Below, in pieces: positions 1 to 12,374 of a stretch of DNA of 64,000 nucleotides. Position numbers and translations under genes: made by a program. Where the stretch lies: positions 23,191,042-23,255,041 of the forward strand of contig OX439132.1 of NCBI GenBank assembly GCA_949318235.1, read 5' to 3'. This stretch comes from Ecdyonurus torrentis. Taxonomy: Eukaryota; Arthropoda; Insecta; Ephemeroptera; Heptageniidae. Every line of letters begins with the position of its first letter. Within the stretch, counting starts at the first letter, position 1. A model generated the notes under the pieces. It was not told the DNA's origin. It ran no database searches and saw only the letters and a list, made by a program, of their open reading frames with translations.

Positions 1-1099
1 CGCACCATTCAAGGTATGCAACTAATTTTGTTGACTGTGAGCTACAATATGGACGACTAACATTAATAAATTTATTTTGAACAAGATGTTGATACTTTAA
101 GTAAATTACTATTGTTACATTTTTTTTTTCTATTCATATTTAGCACAATGCCGGTGAGTATGGACTCGACAAGCCTTTGATTATTGGAGAGTTTTCAGCT
201 TCATGCAGTGAAAATAACGGCATTACTCAGTTGATGGACCACGCCTACTATAATGGATACCAGGTAAACATCTTGTGCCTTATAATGGACAATATTATGT
301 TTTTTAGTCTAACTTGATTATAAAACAGAAAAGAAACATCAATAAAAATGATAATAAGTGGCAAATTCATGTTAAAATTGTCATTAAAAATTATATGAAA
401 TTTAAAAAAGACAACTCCACCACAATATTAATTATGTCTGTTGGATTAATTTATAAGGAATAATGACATTTGAATGTAATAAGAAACTAAAACAAAGCAC
501 ATTTAAAGAAAAAGACGTGTAAATTTGGAACATTACAGAGCATTCTCATTTACTTGTATTTTAGCTTCTTCAAAGCCAAAATACCATTACTATAAAATAA
601 ACAAATAATAATAAATTAGCATTGACACTTTTTTTTTTAATATCTTTATCAACCTCTTATTCCAAGATGATAAATTTGAAAGAAAGGATATAAGAAACCA
701 GCAAAGACACACAGTGAACCATAGTGAAGAGAGTCCCATAGTTCAGTGAAAATCTTGCTAGCAGACATAAAAAATAACCACGATTGTCACCATGCTTTGA
801 GACTCTCTTCACTACAGTAAGGCGCTTGCTGGATTCTTCTATCCCTCTCTTTCAAATTTATTATACCTAATCATAATTTTTTATTTTCCTTTATCCCAAT
901 TTTTTCTAACAATTTCTAATTTCTAATTTTTTCTAACGGTTAATAATAAATTTTAAAATAATTTCAGGGTGCTCTTTCTTGGCACTATGAAGCGTCAGGT
1001 GACTGCAGCGACAATCAGCAAGTTCAAGATAGCGGCATGAACCATATTCGCTCCTACAATGACCAAAATAATGGAGGACTTGTGGAAATTACAGTATAA
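1..1099 (+). CDS. GH5-like mannan endo-1,4-beta-mannosidase, C-terminal exons (partial)
   Basis: Only the 3' end is in the window. Exons are 1-13 (ends AAG then GTATGC), 144-263 and 968-1099 (TAA at 1097-1099), all joined in phase 0. The readable protein is about 88 residues. It carries the segment PLIIGEFSASC, where the Glu of GEF sits in the position of the GH5 nucleophile, followed by MDHAYYNGYQGALSWHYEA, which fits the last beta/alpha units of the GH5 barrel and resembles mollusc and crustacean endo-mannanases. Such enzymes are secreted and cut beta-1,4-mannan. The catalytic acid/base and the signal peptide would lie upstream of the window. The 704-bp second intron carries a foldback element (668-863). 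Family call is by recognition only; another GH5 activity such as cellulase is possible. Confidence 0.7.
668..863. mobile_element. Foldback (MITE-like) element in the GH5 intron
   Basis: The left arm starts GATAAATTTGAAAGAAAGGA and the right arm, read on the other strand, starts AATAAATTTGAAAGAGAGGGA. Both continue through imperfectly matched AGAA(A/T)CCAGCAA and AGTGAAGAGAGTC blocks. The arms are roughly 70 bp with no coding potential, so this looks like a non-autonomous DNA element or an old hairpin duplication. Confidence 0.6.
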
Positions 1100-1143
1100 A
1101 CTCATTGTTCATTTTTTTTTTTAAACAACTATAATTTGTAACA

Positions 1144-1149
1144 AATAAA
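1144..1149 (+). terminator. Polyadenylation signal for the GH5-like gene
   Basis: AATAAA lies 45 bases after the stop codon on the same strand, which is a normal distance for a short 3' UTR. Confidence 0.5.
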
Positions 1150-1441
1150 AATTTACAGTTAATATCATACAGAAAGTTATTTAATTCTAAATCAGATCAC
1201 AGCTGATGCTTAAGGTAACAATAATTATTAAAACTTTTATTACATAATATTTGTGCGTAACATACATTTTGGCAATTTTAGTTTTATTATTAGTTTTTTT
1301 TTGATTTAGCAGACGAATAAATGTCGTAAAGAAAGGCAATTTTAATTGGACAATAAACTTTCAATTACAATTGATTTTGTACAGCTCAGTGCAAATAAAC
1401 AAAACTTATCTGTGCATTTTTATTTTGGTTAGCATTAATAC

Positions 1442-1783
1442 TTAAGGGAGTAGGGGACCAACGTCGGTCATTGGACTCAAACTTTTCTCGTCAAAAAAAA
1501 TCTGAAATTTTGCACAATGATACTTGAGCTTGAGACAATTTCAAATATATAAAAATTTTGAAGGGTCACCGTGCAAATCAATTTTATAAGATTTTTTGAA
1601 ATTTTAAGCCCATAAGGCACAATGTTAATTTCAATATTATTATTTTTTTTTTTTTGGGGACAGTCAAACATTATGAAATTTTTATCACGGCTAGATGTGA
1701 CCCTTAGCTACACAATGACACCAAATTTAGGCCCAAAACACTTCTAGTTTTTGAGATATACGGTCAGTACCCTACTCCCTTAA
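1442..1783. mobile_element. TTAA-flanked non-autonomous DNA element
   Basis: The perfect inverted ends GGGAGTAGGG (1446-1455) and CCCTACTCCC (1770-1779) are each directly flanked by TTAA (1442-1445 and 1780-1783). A TTAA target duplication with short G-starting inverted repeats is the signature of piggyBac-type transposition. The interior of about 310 bp has no open frame of note (the 64-codon frame on the minus strand is AT-rich noise), so this would be a MITE mobilised in trans. Confidence 0.6.
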
Positions 1784-1824
1784 TTTAAATTGACATATTT
1801 TGTTAATTATTTTATGGACTTAAA

Positions 1825-1869
<45 letters not shown>

Positions 1870-2515
1870 CTTTAAAAGAAATACAGTATCTAGAACATTT
1901 TTTAAAATACCAATTCCAAAATTTAACCGAAGATTTTAAGTTATTGTATTATGCATATTAAAATATGTACCATTTATGCCACAGACTTAATTTATGAATC
2001 GGTTGCATTTCAATATCATATTCACGACCTAATTTAATTGTAAATCAATCTTGTGAAATGAATAAAATATTATAAACTGGCTTTCTTAATTAGTATGGAA
2101 ACCGATTGCTTTTAAATATAATATTAAATCAATAAAAATTAAAAGTTTACTGTGACATTATATACAATATAGGAACATAAAGAAAAGTTTTTAAAATCCA
2201 AACTACAGAATATGAAAGAAGGACGTACACAAAACAATGAAACATTCATAAAGTATGGAAATTTTTAATGGAAAGGGTCATGCATATATATAGATATAAA
2301 TATGACAGTTTTAGGGCATGCGTTAGGTTATCTTGATCCCAATATAAAATTCATTTTAAAAAGTTCAGTTATCTATTTAACATCAGTTCTTAAATAGAAT
2401 TTTGTAGTTGAACTGAACTTTCTATAATGTAAAAAAATAATAAATAAAAAAAGTGCTTACCCTAAAACCAATCCACTATGGATAAAGGTAGTGTAAAACA
2501 CAGGGAGATGAGGGT

Positions 2516-4837
2516 TTATTTTCTAGTAGCTTGGTATCTGTGCCTTTCAATATCAGTGATTTTGTACTTGGTAGGGAGGGTGGGGGAGTGCAAGTTGACT
2601 TTGGCTTCATATTTGACACCTGCAATATCAACATGATACTCTCCACTCTGTATGTAATCTGTTGTAACAACGCCTGGCTGACCATTCTCATCTGGGTTCT
2701 GTACAAATCCTAGACACACCTGCAACATAATATTTAATATTCACATTACAAGGTTCACATCATTTTAATGAATCAGACCAGAAATTTGTTAAAGGGGGGG
2801 GGGGGGGGGATTTTATTGCATATTCTGGATCAATTGACGTACAATTTTCTAATTTTTGAGTCAATCGAGTATTTTTAATTATTTATGAAAATCACTATAT
2901 TTAATTACGGTTGGTAACTTTTGCATTCACACTCATGCAGAATATGCAATAAAAAAACTCCTGGTATTTCTCATTCTTAATAAATGATAGTAAGAATAGC
3001 TGACCTGCTTGCCCAACGTAAAACCATATCCTGTCGTTGTGGTGGCTCCTACATATCTGCCGTCACGTAAAATAGGTTCTCCTCCCCAGGGCCACAGATC
3101 TACTTCAGCATTATGATCTTGAAGTATCAGTTGTACATACATACGCTGTACACCTTCTTTGTTCTGTTTTAATAATGCACTTTTGCCAATAAAATCTGAG
3201 CTTTTCTGTAGACAGCAAAATAACAAATAAGTCAGAAAGCAAAAATAAAATGTTGATAATGAAGAGGACCATTAAGTGTTTTTATCTCTTTGACATTGTG
3301 GATAGCTGAGAAAGGTAGAAACAAATATCTCATTACTCACATCAAATTTCACTCTAAAGGCACGGCCACACTCTAGAGGAGTTGTACTTGTATCCAAATC
3401 TTGTCCCCAAAATGCATAGAATTTCTCAATACGAAGGGCTCGCATAGCATAATATCCAGCATGTCTAAGGCCATATTTTTTCCCCACCTCTACCAACCCA
3501 GAATAGACATGTAATGCAAACTGTAAAACAAAAGAATATTAAACCACACTGATTACATTTAGTACCGTAATGTGATGGTCTTACCTCATTTGGAATATAC
3601 AGCACAGTTCCCAGTTCTCCTGTATGTGTAAGGTTCATAGCTCTGACACCACTTGCCAAACCAACATCTAGTTCCTGTTATAACAAAATCAACGCATTGT
3701 AGAATGGTCATTTTATCATTACTCTTAAATTACATAACTTCTGGGTTTACTTACTTTGAAAGTAAAGAATTGGAATACTTTAGGACTTAGATCTGTATCA
3801 GCAAGTTCCGAGAGCAGAGGAATGGCATTAGGACCCATGATACATATGGCAGTGTACATGGAGGTCACATCAGAGATAGCAACAGACCCATCTGGGGGTA
3901 AATGTCGTTGTATCCATGTCCTGCATCTGGTTTGCTGAATTGTTGGTGCTATCATCATGTAACTATATAAAAAAAATATAAGCTTTTTATCTATTTATTA
4001 TTATTTCAAAAGATTTATTGAGTTCATTGATTGATTTAGTAAATTAAATAGTTTTATTATTATTATTATTTTAATGCATTTAACTACAGCTGTATTCCAC
4101 TGGCCAACTTGCAGGACGGGGGACTCACTAGCATCTGTGACGTCCCGCGTTTCGTGAACAGCAATGTTAACTATATGGGCAAAACGATTCACATGACGTC
4201 ACAACAGTCTTGTGAGACCCCCCTGAACTTGTAGCTACCTGTTTAACTTTGTTTATACCCTACCTTATACAATGCCAAACAAAAGAGCATCTATCATGAC
4301 CAAGACTATAGCTATCTAATACTCTAAAGCCAATGTATACATTTCAAGTTGAAATTTATACTAATTTATGGATAATACATACTGATTTTCTGCTAGACGA
4401 GCAAAACTAACATCATTTTCATATCCTCCCTTGTCATTCTGCATACCAGTGTGGATGATGCCTCCAATAGGGATATCAATGTCATTTGAGCAAAGGTACT
4501 GCAAACTATTTACAACTTCTGTGCCTCTAGACTACAAAATTTGCAATTAATAATAACAACAAAAAGTACATTAACTTGATAAACACCTACCCAAAGATCC
4601 ATTTTTGTAAATGAGGAGTAGTCGCTAAGTCCAACTGTTTCTCTACATGCTAGGTACTCTTCCTCGACTCGGTCAAACCAATGAGGTTTGCCAAACGTTC
4701 CAGTATGGGCTACCTTGTATGGACTCAAACCATAATTTTCTTCAGTGTCAGGTTCATCTAAAAATTGCAACAATTTTGTTTTATTTCTATCCCTAAAAAG
4801 CATGTCCTGGGGAAAAATTATTAAAACATTGATGTAC

Positions 4838-4870
<33 letters not shown>

Positions 4871-7501
4871 AAAAAAGAATCACTTTAGCAGTATTGCCAT
4901 CAATTATTAAAAATAATGATTACCCTACCTAATGTATTTCCATCTTTCCCTGGAGACTCAAACCAGCTGGGCCTCTCATAACCCATCACTTGACCAAACA
5001 CAGCACCTGCCTGCCTCAATCGAGGGTAAATTGGCGACATTCGCAAGTTACGACCAGTTTTGAACTCTTGAAAGGGATACGGAATTCTATAATGCATACC
5101 TAGAAATAAAGAATGACATTCAATTTCTGATAATTCTATAGAGGGGGGGGGGGGGGGGGAAATCTTACCAGGCACTTCTTTTACTCGATCTCTAAGGAAT
5201 CTTCTGTTATTATGTAAGCCAAGAAATCTACTTAATTCTAAATCATATGAATCAGCAGGGATCCCACCCTCTCCTACAATCCAGCCTGCTGTTGCACAGC
5301 CTAATCCTCCTGCAGCAGACAGGCCCATTGTGTTGGTACCTGCAGCTACAAAATAACCTTCAATCTGCAAAACAAGGACGTGTATGATTTAGTACAGTAA
5401 GTACTGACAGAAGATGGAATAGCAATACAGCATGCAAGCCTGGAGAATTTTCTCACCTCAGGGGATTCCCCCAACAACCATTTGCAATCAGGAGAGAAAG
5501 CCTCTGGTCCATTGCAAAGTCTCTCTAATGAAGCTTGACCTAATGATGGGACTCTCAATAACATTTGCTCTAATAATACATGGAAATGGTCCCAATCTGG
5601 TGGTATCCCTTCATGTGACCAATTAGCTGTAATTAAAGAAAAGGTTAGTAGGTATATTTTTAAATATATAATGACAAATTTTAAACTAACCAGGTATGGA
5701 ACCATCTTCAAAAGCAGGTTTTGCTGTTAACTCAAATCCTCCTGCTAATAATCTACCTTCATTTTCTCTAAAGTAAATATGCCCATCTTCATCTTTCACG
5801 ACTGAAATCAGAAAACAAAATAAGTACAATGCTATCACAGTTCGAAAGTGCAACTTACCAGGAGTGAGAGGATCTAGACCAGTTATAGGCTTTGTATGTA
5901 GACAGTAGTGCTCACATGGATGAAGAGGAACTTTTACAAAGGGTTCACTTAGTTTGCCAATATTCCGAGCCCACAAACCTCCACAGTTGACAAATACATC
6001 ACACTCAATAGTTCCCAAGTTAGTATCCACAGCCACAACTTTTCCATTATCTTGCACAACTTTGTGGATGGTACATCCTTCTACCACCTTTAACCCTAAA
6101 ATATCAATTATATCGTTATATACGGTACCATATAATATTAATGTCTGTAAAAAAAAATAAAAAAAATAAAAAAATAAAATATTTACCATTAGATTTTGCA
6201 GCAGATGCAAGAGAATGACAAATTTCATAAGGATCTCCAACACCATCCCCAGGTACCCACATTGCACCCAAAATATCTGATGTGGAAATCAGAGGACATA
6301 GTTTTCCTGCTTCTTCAGGGTTCACAAGTTCACATGGGATGTTCCAAGCCCTGGAAGAAAATAATAATTAGTATTATGAAAAGAATTTTTTACATTTTGT
6401 TTGACTGCAATTTAAGCATCCACACATTGTAAAATTGGGGTATGTACACTAGCGGACATCATATTATACTTAACATCAAAGACGATGCCGCTTCCTAATT
6501 CATTCATAATTTGACAACGCTGCTTTTACCTGACAATGTATTTTCTACCCTTTTCTTTAGGAAGCGGCATTGTCTTTGATGTTAAGTATATGATATCCGC
6601 TGGTGTATTAGCCATATTTTATTTCTAAATCCAAGTTAGATCCTATTCAGAAAATATAATGTTTTAAATGGTATCAAGTTTGCTTCTTACTGAGCTCTCG
6701 CTTTCATGCGTCGAAACATTGTCATCCTGTCTTTGGTACGAGCCACGGAGAGACTGCCACACTGTCGCCATCCTGTCTTCAACCCTTCCTCTTCTAGTTG
6801 CCGATACAACTGCACACTCTCCTGAGCTATCCTTGTCTCTGTCAGAGTTATCCTTAGTGTTGACACTAACCCAGATGAATGCCATGTACTGCCTCCTCCA
6901 AGCCTGGAAAAAAATATGCACACACCTTAATCATTGGATCCATTTTAATAATTTATAAAATTATTTTATTCAGCATAATGCAGATTTTTATTAACTGAAA
7001 TTTCAAAACTTCGATTTTTTTTCCTTTTAGTTGGCTCTATATCAGTAATAAAAATTTATCTCCCAGAAAACTTTTAGTCATTCGCATTCATGTGAATAAA
7101 GATGAAGCTATAATCCCCCCCCCCCCCCTTCCGCGATCCCCCAATTCATGCAGCAAACTCTATTCGATATCCATGACTAACCATAACTTAGTTTGTATTC
7201 AACTGGCCATGCAAATTTGCTTAAAAGATTCTAAAGAAAAATCAATTACACGCATCTCTGTATCGCACCTTCCTTGCTCCAGTAGTACAGTATCACCTCC
7301 CCATCCAAGCCTTGCTAAATGGTAAGCAACTGCTGCCCCTTGTACGCCACCTCCGCATATCACAACTTTGCTTTTCTTTGGTAAACTATCACTTTTGTTT
7401 TCTAAAATATCTGTATTTGCACTAAAATTGCGAGAAATTTGAAGAAATGATCTTTTATCTAATAATCCCACAAACCGACATGTCGATTGAATGAAGGACA
7501 T
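2516..7501 (-). CDS. PDPR: Pyruvate dehydrogenase phosphatase regulatory subunit, mitochondrial (15 exons, 915 aa)
   Basis: Coding exons in order of translation: 7269-7501, 6691-6903, 6187-6350, 5859-6095, 5691-5801, 5457-5626, 5169-5364, 4924-5099, 4591-4806, 4383-4531, 3755-3962, 3585-3674, 3341-3520, 3005-3205, 2516-2719. All join in frame (916 codons with stop). The N terminus is Ser/Arg-rich as expected for a mitochondrial presequence. An in-frame ATG five codons upstream (7516) is an alternative start. A dinucleotide-binding GGGVQG motif near residues 55-60 opens a FAD-dependent oxidase (DAO) domain. The second half is a GCV_T-like folate-binding/aminomethyltransferase-type domain ending VDIAGVKYEAKV. 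PDPR modulates PDH phosphatase in the matrix by lowering its Mg sensitivity. The segment GSTWH keeps the His that carries covalent FAD in dimethylglycine and sarcosine dehydrogenases. Those two enzymes are the alternatives, but motifs such as FVNCGG, PLHPCEHY and GYYAMRALRIEKFYAFWGQD fit PDPR best. It is head-to-head with MOSPD2. Confidence 0.92.
4105..4232. mobile_element. Imperfect foldback element in PDPR intron 10
   Basis: The left arm CAACTTGCAGGACGGGGGAC and the reverse complement of the right arm, CAAGTTCAGGGGGGTCTCAC, align and continue to matched GTGACGTC boxes around a short loop. Arms are about 50 bp with several mismatches. It is non-coding. Confidence 0.45.
6447..6605. mobile_element. 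Foldback MITE with TA flanks in PDPR intron 2
   Basis: The left end CACTAGCGGACATCATAT and the inverted right end CACCAGCGGATATCATAT are each next to TA (6445-6446 and 6606-6607). The matching arms extend about 50 bp through ACTTAACATCAAAGACRATG and GCCGCTTCCTAA. TA flanks and a CAC start fit the Tc1/mariner type. At 159 bp it has no coding capacity. Confidence 0.7.
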
Positions 7502-8083
7502 TTTTTTTTTTATCATATAACTTATAATTTTTAAATAAAATATATTTAAAATATCATATTAAATTTTGCTATTGATTTAAAAGTAACGAATGGTGCTCTT
7601 GGTAAACCTACAGCCCCTATCTTTCCCCAACACTGCGATTTTACTTTACCACAAAAAATTAAAGGTCACCACGCCCCCTTCTGAACTCTACGCCGAAAAA
7701 GTTCACATTAAAGGTCATTCTAATGAAATAAAGTTAAAACTTTGACGCACAATATGTTAAAGAATGCATTTACATCACGCAATTTACAAAATCTGATCTA
7801 TAAGTTTATTAGTAGCAACGAAAGAACACAAAATATACAATCCCCCTCAACAGTGCTCCGCTCCTCCATTACACTCTCCTAAAAAATCACTGCGGCGACT
7901 CTATTGCGCTCTATTGACTCCCCTCCCTTTTTCTTCCCCTTGCAAGTCTTGCAATCAGCAACCCGCCGAGCTCGACATCTGTCGCTGTCGCCTCCGGATC
8001 AGCTGCTGCAGGCAAATGGAATTTTGAGGCTAAAAGAATATAATTATTTAGTTAATTAATTTTGATTGATTAAGTTGAAAATT
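7502..8083. promoter_or_regulatory. Shared PDPR/MOSPD2 head-to-head promoter interval
   Basis: The two start codons face outward 582 bp apart. The interval is richer in G and C than its surroundings, with the richest part near 7840-8030 (CTCCGCTCC, CCCGCCGAGCTCG, CGCCTCCGGATC). I see no clear TATA box for either gene. A bidirectional promoter is inferred from geometry and composition only. Confidence 0.5.
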
Positions 8084-11000
8084 ATGGAGCCTACAAAACA
8101 ACAAATTCAAGAGTTGCGACAGCAGTTTATGCAGAAATTAGACGATGAAGGGACCCCAGATCCAGGTATGATTTTGATGACCTTAAAGAATTTTGAACTG
8201 AAAGTTCACACGATCTCGGCGAGATTTTTTAGTTTATAAACATTGTCTTATCTTATCTTGTTTAAGACACTCACGTGTACGCGTAAACAAGTGTATTTTT
8301 GTTGAATCATGAAATTGGATGTCTTTCCACAGGTGGATTCCATCCGGCTGATTTAGCTCGAATTACAAATAATGATGACTGGCTGAGGAGATTTTTGCTG
8401 CATCATGATCTAGACATGAAAGAGGCCTTGAAAATGGTTTGGGAAACGTGTGACTGGAGAAAAAAATTTGGCTGCAATGGTAAGGTCATACAAATAAAAA
8501 CCACAAAATTGACTAAAAAACATAACCTTGGTCATATACAAATATTCCTCCTCCTCTTTTTTTTTTTTTTTTTTTTTTTGCTTTCTGTGCATATGTATAA
8601 TATGTATACATTATACATACATATTATGCATACTTTGGTTAAAACTGATTTCTTTTCCTCCTTAGATATCAATGAAAACAATGTGGATCCCATATTTAAA
8701 GAAATTGGTGGAATGTATGGTCACAATAAAGATAAAGATGGAAAAACATTACTGATCTTTAAATGCAAAACTCATGTCAAGGGTCAGCATGATTTACATG
8801 AGCTCAAGAGATATGTCGTGTATTGGTTTGAACGACTGGAACGGTATGTCTACAATTCAAATTTTTGTGCGCTCTAGCTTTTGTTACAACTCCAACAATT
8901 TGTTAACTTCCGCAGTAGTATGGTATTAGGTCACCATCTTGTTTGGGGTCTCTCAACTCGTGCTATCTAAACGTGTGGTTCTGAAATTTTGTGATTAAGG
9001 TCACCACGGCCATACGACCTCATAGTAGTTTGTTTGAAGTTGATAGATATACCAGGGGCTGAATAATGAGCCCCAAACAAGAGCACAGAAGTGCCATTTA
9101 AAATAATATATTAAACTTTAGGGTGCTCGCAATGTTAAAGCCTTTGTCAAGTTACTTTTTTATCATTTAGAATATTAGATTGATAATTACCATACCTTAT
9201 TATCCATGATATAGACACCACCACGTTGATTTTGTATTTATTTTTATTTATTTTCATTTTGACTGTTATATCACGTATCTGATGTCACAATGTACCGCCA
9301 CCAATCACAGTCACCGCTCTGGTCATGTGATAAATTTAACCCCCCCCCCCCCCACTCAAGTTCTTTACCCCTATCACGTACTATCTGTACATTGTGACGT
9401 CAGATAAGTGATATAACGTTCAAAATAAAAAATAAATACAAAATCAACGTGTTGGTGTCTAATTCATGGATAATAAGGTATGGTAATTATCAATCTAATA
9501 TTCTAAATGATAAAAAATTAAGTTGACAAGGGCTTTAAGAAGTTCTTTGAACGAGAGGGTGACCTAATACCATACTAAAATTTTAATACTGAAAAATAAT
9601 CACGATAGAAAAAAAACGGAGTTTAAATTTGGAAAAATGATATAGGAAAAAAATACACTATATTTAGCTATAAATAAAATACCATTAAAACAATTGGTTT
9701 TTATACTTTTTTTTCCAGGGCTAATAAGGGTGAACCGATTTCATTATTCTTTGACATGACAGACTGTGGAATTGCTAACATGGATATGGAGTTCACAAAA
9801 TACCTCATCGGTCTCTTCAAGTCTTACTATCCATATTACCTCAATTACATTCTAGTCTACGATATGGCTTGGGTGTTAAATGGTAAAAAAAAAAAAGCTC
9901 ATAACTATATTTAAACTTTTAAAAGTGCAGACTAATAGCAAATTTTGTTCACCAATTAAATAAAAAAATGTCAATGTCGTTACATAAGAGTGGTCAAGCA
10001 CTGTTGTAATCAAATGACTTACAAAAATTATTTGACCTTGCAGCTGCCTTCAAGATCATAAAATCATGGTTACCTGCCAAGGCAGTTGAGAGAATCAAGT
10101 TTGTAAACAAGCAAACTTTGAAAGACTTTGTTGCCCCAGAGCAAGCCCTTGTGTGCTGGGGTGGACTAGATGACTTTGTCTACACATTCAAACCAGAGAC
10201 TAATGGACGTATTGAGGATGGACGCAAAAAGGTAGGGGTTGATTTATAAATAGTTCACTCTTTTTTCCAATATATCTATATGAAACACTTTCTATTTATA
10301 TACTTCAAATCTTCATTGAGAAATGGAACATTGTGGACTAATGTTATCATATATTTTTTTAGGTACATTTTGCTGAATCTCCCAACGGATTTGGAGGAGC
10401 AGGAGAATCATCAAGAGACATGTCTAGTATGTTATTGTATATCATATGTGTACAGAAATACATCAAAGTCACATGTCTAAACGTTAATGTTTTGATTTCA
10501 GATTACATGCTGAGCATATCTCCTCATGAGATTATCAATTTTGTGATTGAAAATGGAGAGCTTAATGGGACTTTGACATTGACAAATATACATAATAAAA
10601 ATGTATCATTCAAGGTACAATTAAATCTAAAAATAATTGTGCGCAGTTAAAAAAAAAAAAAGAAAAAAAAGTATACTGATGACAATAATTTTTCCCACAG
10701 ATCAAAACCACCTCCCCTGAAAAGTTTCGTGTTCGTCCCAGTATGGGTTTGCTTCTCCCTCAAGCCTCCTCTACCATCAATGTACTGCTACAGCCTGGCT
10801 ATCAGAGTTCAGCCCTTGCTAGGGACAAATTCCTCATCATGGCTCTGCCAGCACAAGATGCCATAACTGATGTTGCAGAGTTGTGGAAGGTATATACTAT
10901 ACTGTGGCTTTCAATGTTACTTTTTAATAGTAGCTTACAATATTCAATTCAATATAAATGAAAGAAGTGCACAACAATTTTAAAGTTAGTAGAAGTAACT

Positions 11001-11947
11001 GGCGAACTTATGTTTAGAGTGGAGGTTCCAGTAGCCAGGTGGAACAACACCGCCTACGTTGTAACATTGATTCAGGTAGTGCACAGGATGTTGCTACCTC
11101 TCTGGACAACCAAAGCTTCTCTAGTACACCTGATGTTCATAAACAACTCTCAGACCTTACTCGCCAGGTAAATCCAATGCTTGATTGTTTAACTGTTATA
11201 TGTTTTAGCAACTACTCTATCAGAACTATTTTTCACCTCAAGCTTGAAAATGTTCTTTGGCTGAGACATAACCCTTATTATTATTTTATTTAATATTTTA
11301 TTTAACTAATAAAAAGATGATAGAATAACACAATTAGATTTGAAAAATTGAGGAGTGGGAAATTGAACTGTTAATTGGCAGCTTGCATGAAAGATTTCTT
11401 TCCTTAATTATTATTTTTTTTCTTTTCAACTATTTAATAATTTTAACTACCCTGGCATTCAATTTAGCAGAAATTTAAGACTTTAATCAAGCACAATCTT
11501 GATTTCGGTAGAGTGCAAAGATATTTTTCAATATTAAAAAAACGTAATAGAAAAAGAGAAACAATAATATGAGATAATGTATTTACTATAGTTATTAGTC
11601 AAGATAAAGCCATTTATTATAAGTAAAAAATAAATAAATACAGTAAACAATAATAAAAAAGCGAAATTAGTAAACTAAATATTAGCTAAAAAGAAATGCT
11701 TAATAATGAAATTAATATTCACACTTACTTTAATATGATGCAGGTATCTCGGCTTGTGCATGGTCAACATGAGTTACAGAGCAGTGTGGACCGCACTCGT
11801 ACGCTGCAGTACCTCACTATACTTGCAGTAGTTGCACTGACATTTGCTGTGTGGTTTGCTGTCATGTACCAGCAGCAGCAACCTGGAGGCAACAACTCTC
11901 ATCATCATGACATGTACTCTGAATCTCAAGACTCATGTGTGGATTAA
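8084..11947 (+). CDS. MOSPD2: Motile sperm domain-containing protein 2 (CRAL-TRIO/MSP/tail anchor, 10 exons, 492 aa)
   Basis: Exons: 8084-8165, 8333-8479, 8666-8843, 9719-9882, 10044-10231, 10363-10426, 10502-10614, 10701-10889, 11018-11167, 11744-11947. All phases close (493 codons with stop). Residues about 30-250 are a CRAL-TRIO lipid-binding fold (FLLHHDLDMKEALKMV, later ISLFFDMTDCGIANMD and the YPYYLNYILVYDMAWVLN core). Residues about 275-370 are a VAP-like MSP domain (LSISPHEIINF, FKIKTTSPEKFRVRPSMGLL), whose KTTSP..F.VRP face is where VAPs bind FFAT motifs. A short coiled coil at about 420-445 precedes a single C-terminal membrane segment at about 446-467. In vertebrates MOSPD2 is an ER tail-anchored tether at membrane contact sites. 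The protein is slightly shorter than the human one. Intron 3 holds a 662-bp foldback element. Confidence 0.93.
8916..9577. mobile_element. 662-bp foldback element with 20-bp terminal inverted repeats, in MOSPD2 intron 3
   Basis: The ends TAGTATGGTATTAGGTCACC (from 8916) and its exact complement (to 9577) are 20-bp perfect inverted repeats. Inside, a second long inverted repeat (about 9140-9280 against 9380-9532) shares AATATTAGATTGATAATTAC and CCATACCTTATTATCCATGA, with a poly-C run at 9341-9353 in the loop side. The outermost TA on each side could be a TA target duplication. No coding sequence is seen. Confidence 0.7.
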
Positions 11948-12364
11948 TACTAAGCAATCTCAGAACAGTGCTGTGTCATTAGGGGTATTGTCTTGTTATT
12001 ATTTGAAACTCAGTTGAAAGAATTTATATTTAGAGAGCAACGAAAATTAGAATTCTTATATGTCTATCACATAAATTTTCTAGTAAGATAAATTCTTTCA
12101 ATTGCTTCCCCGAAATTACCTGACTGTGCTTCACTATTCCAGATATTATTTAATTACTCATTATATAAAACCAAATATATGTCATTTGGGGTAGGTTCAG
12201 TTTTAACATTCCTCTCATCAAACCTATTTATGCATTTAGATGAGGATTATATTAATGTGAATGGAATTATAAGTATGTATATTATATATTTTCAGAAATT
12301 AGATTTGCCAAATTAGAAATTAAAATTTGGCAATGTATTTTCTTTATGTATTTTTTTTGTTGAA

Positions 12365-12374
12365 AATAAATAAA
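12365..12374 (+). terminator. Polyadenylation signals for MOSPD2
   Basis: Two overlapping AATAAA hexamers lie about 420 bp past the MOSPD2 stop, in an A/T-rich tail. Confidence 0.5.

Larger units (their letters stand above)
1100..2515. other. Convergent intergenic interval, GH5-like gene to PDPR
   Basis: This holds both 3' flanks, the TTAA-flanked element at 1442-1783, and a pure A run of about 33 bases at 1830-1863. No other gene is seen. Confidence 0.6.

Noticed and set aside
2515..2520. AATAAA overlapping the PDPR stop codon
   Set aside because: Arises from AAA TAA ACC at the end of the frame; a cleavage site this close would leave almost no 3' UTR, so it is probably coincidence.
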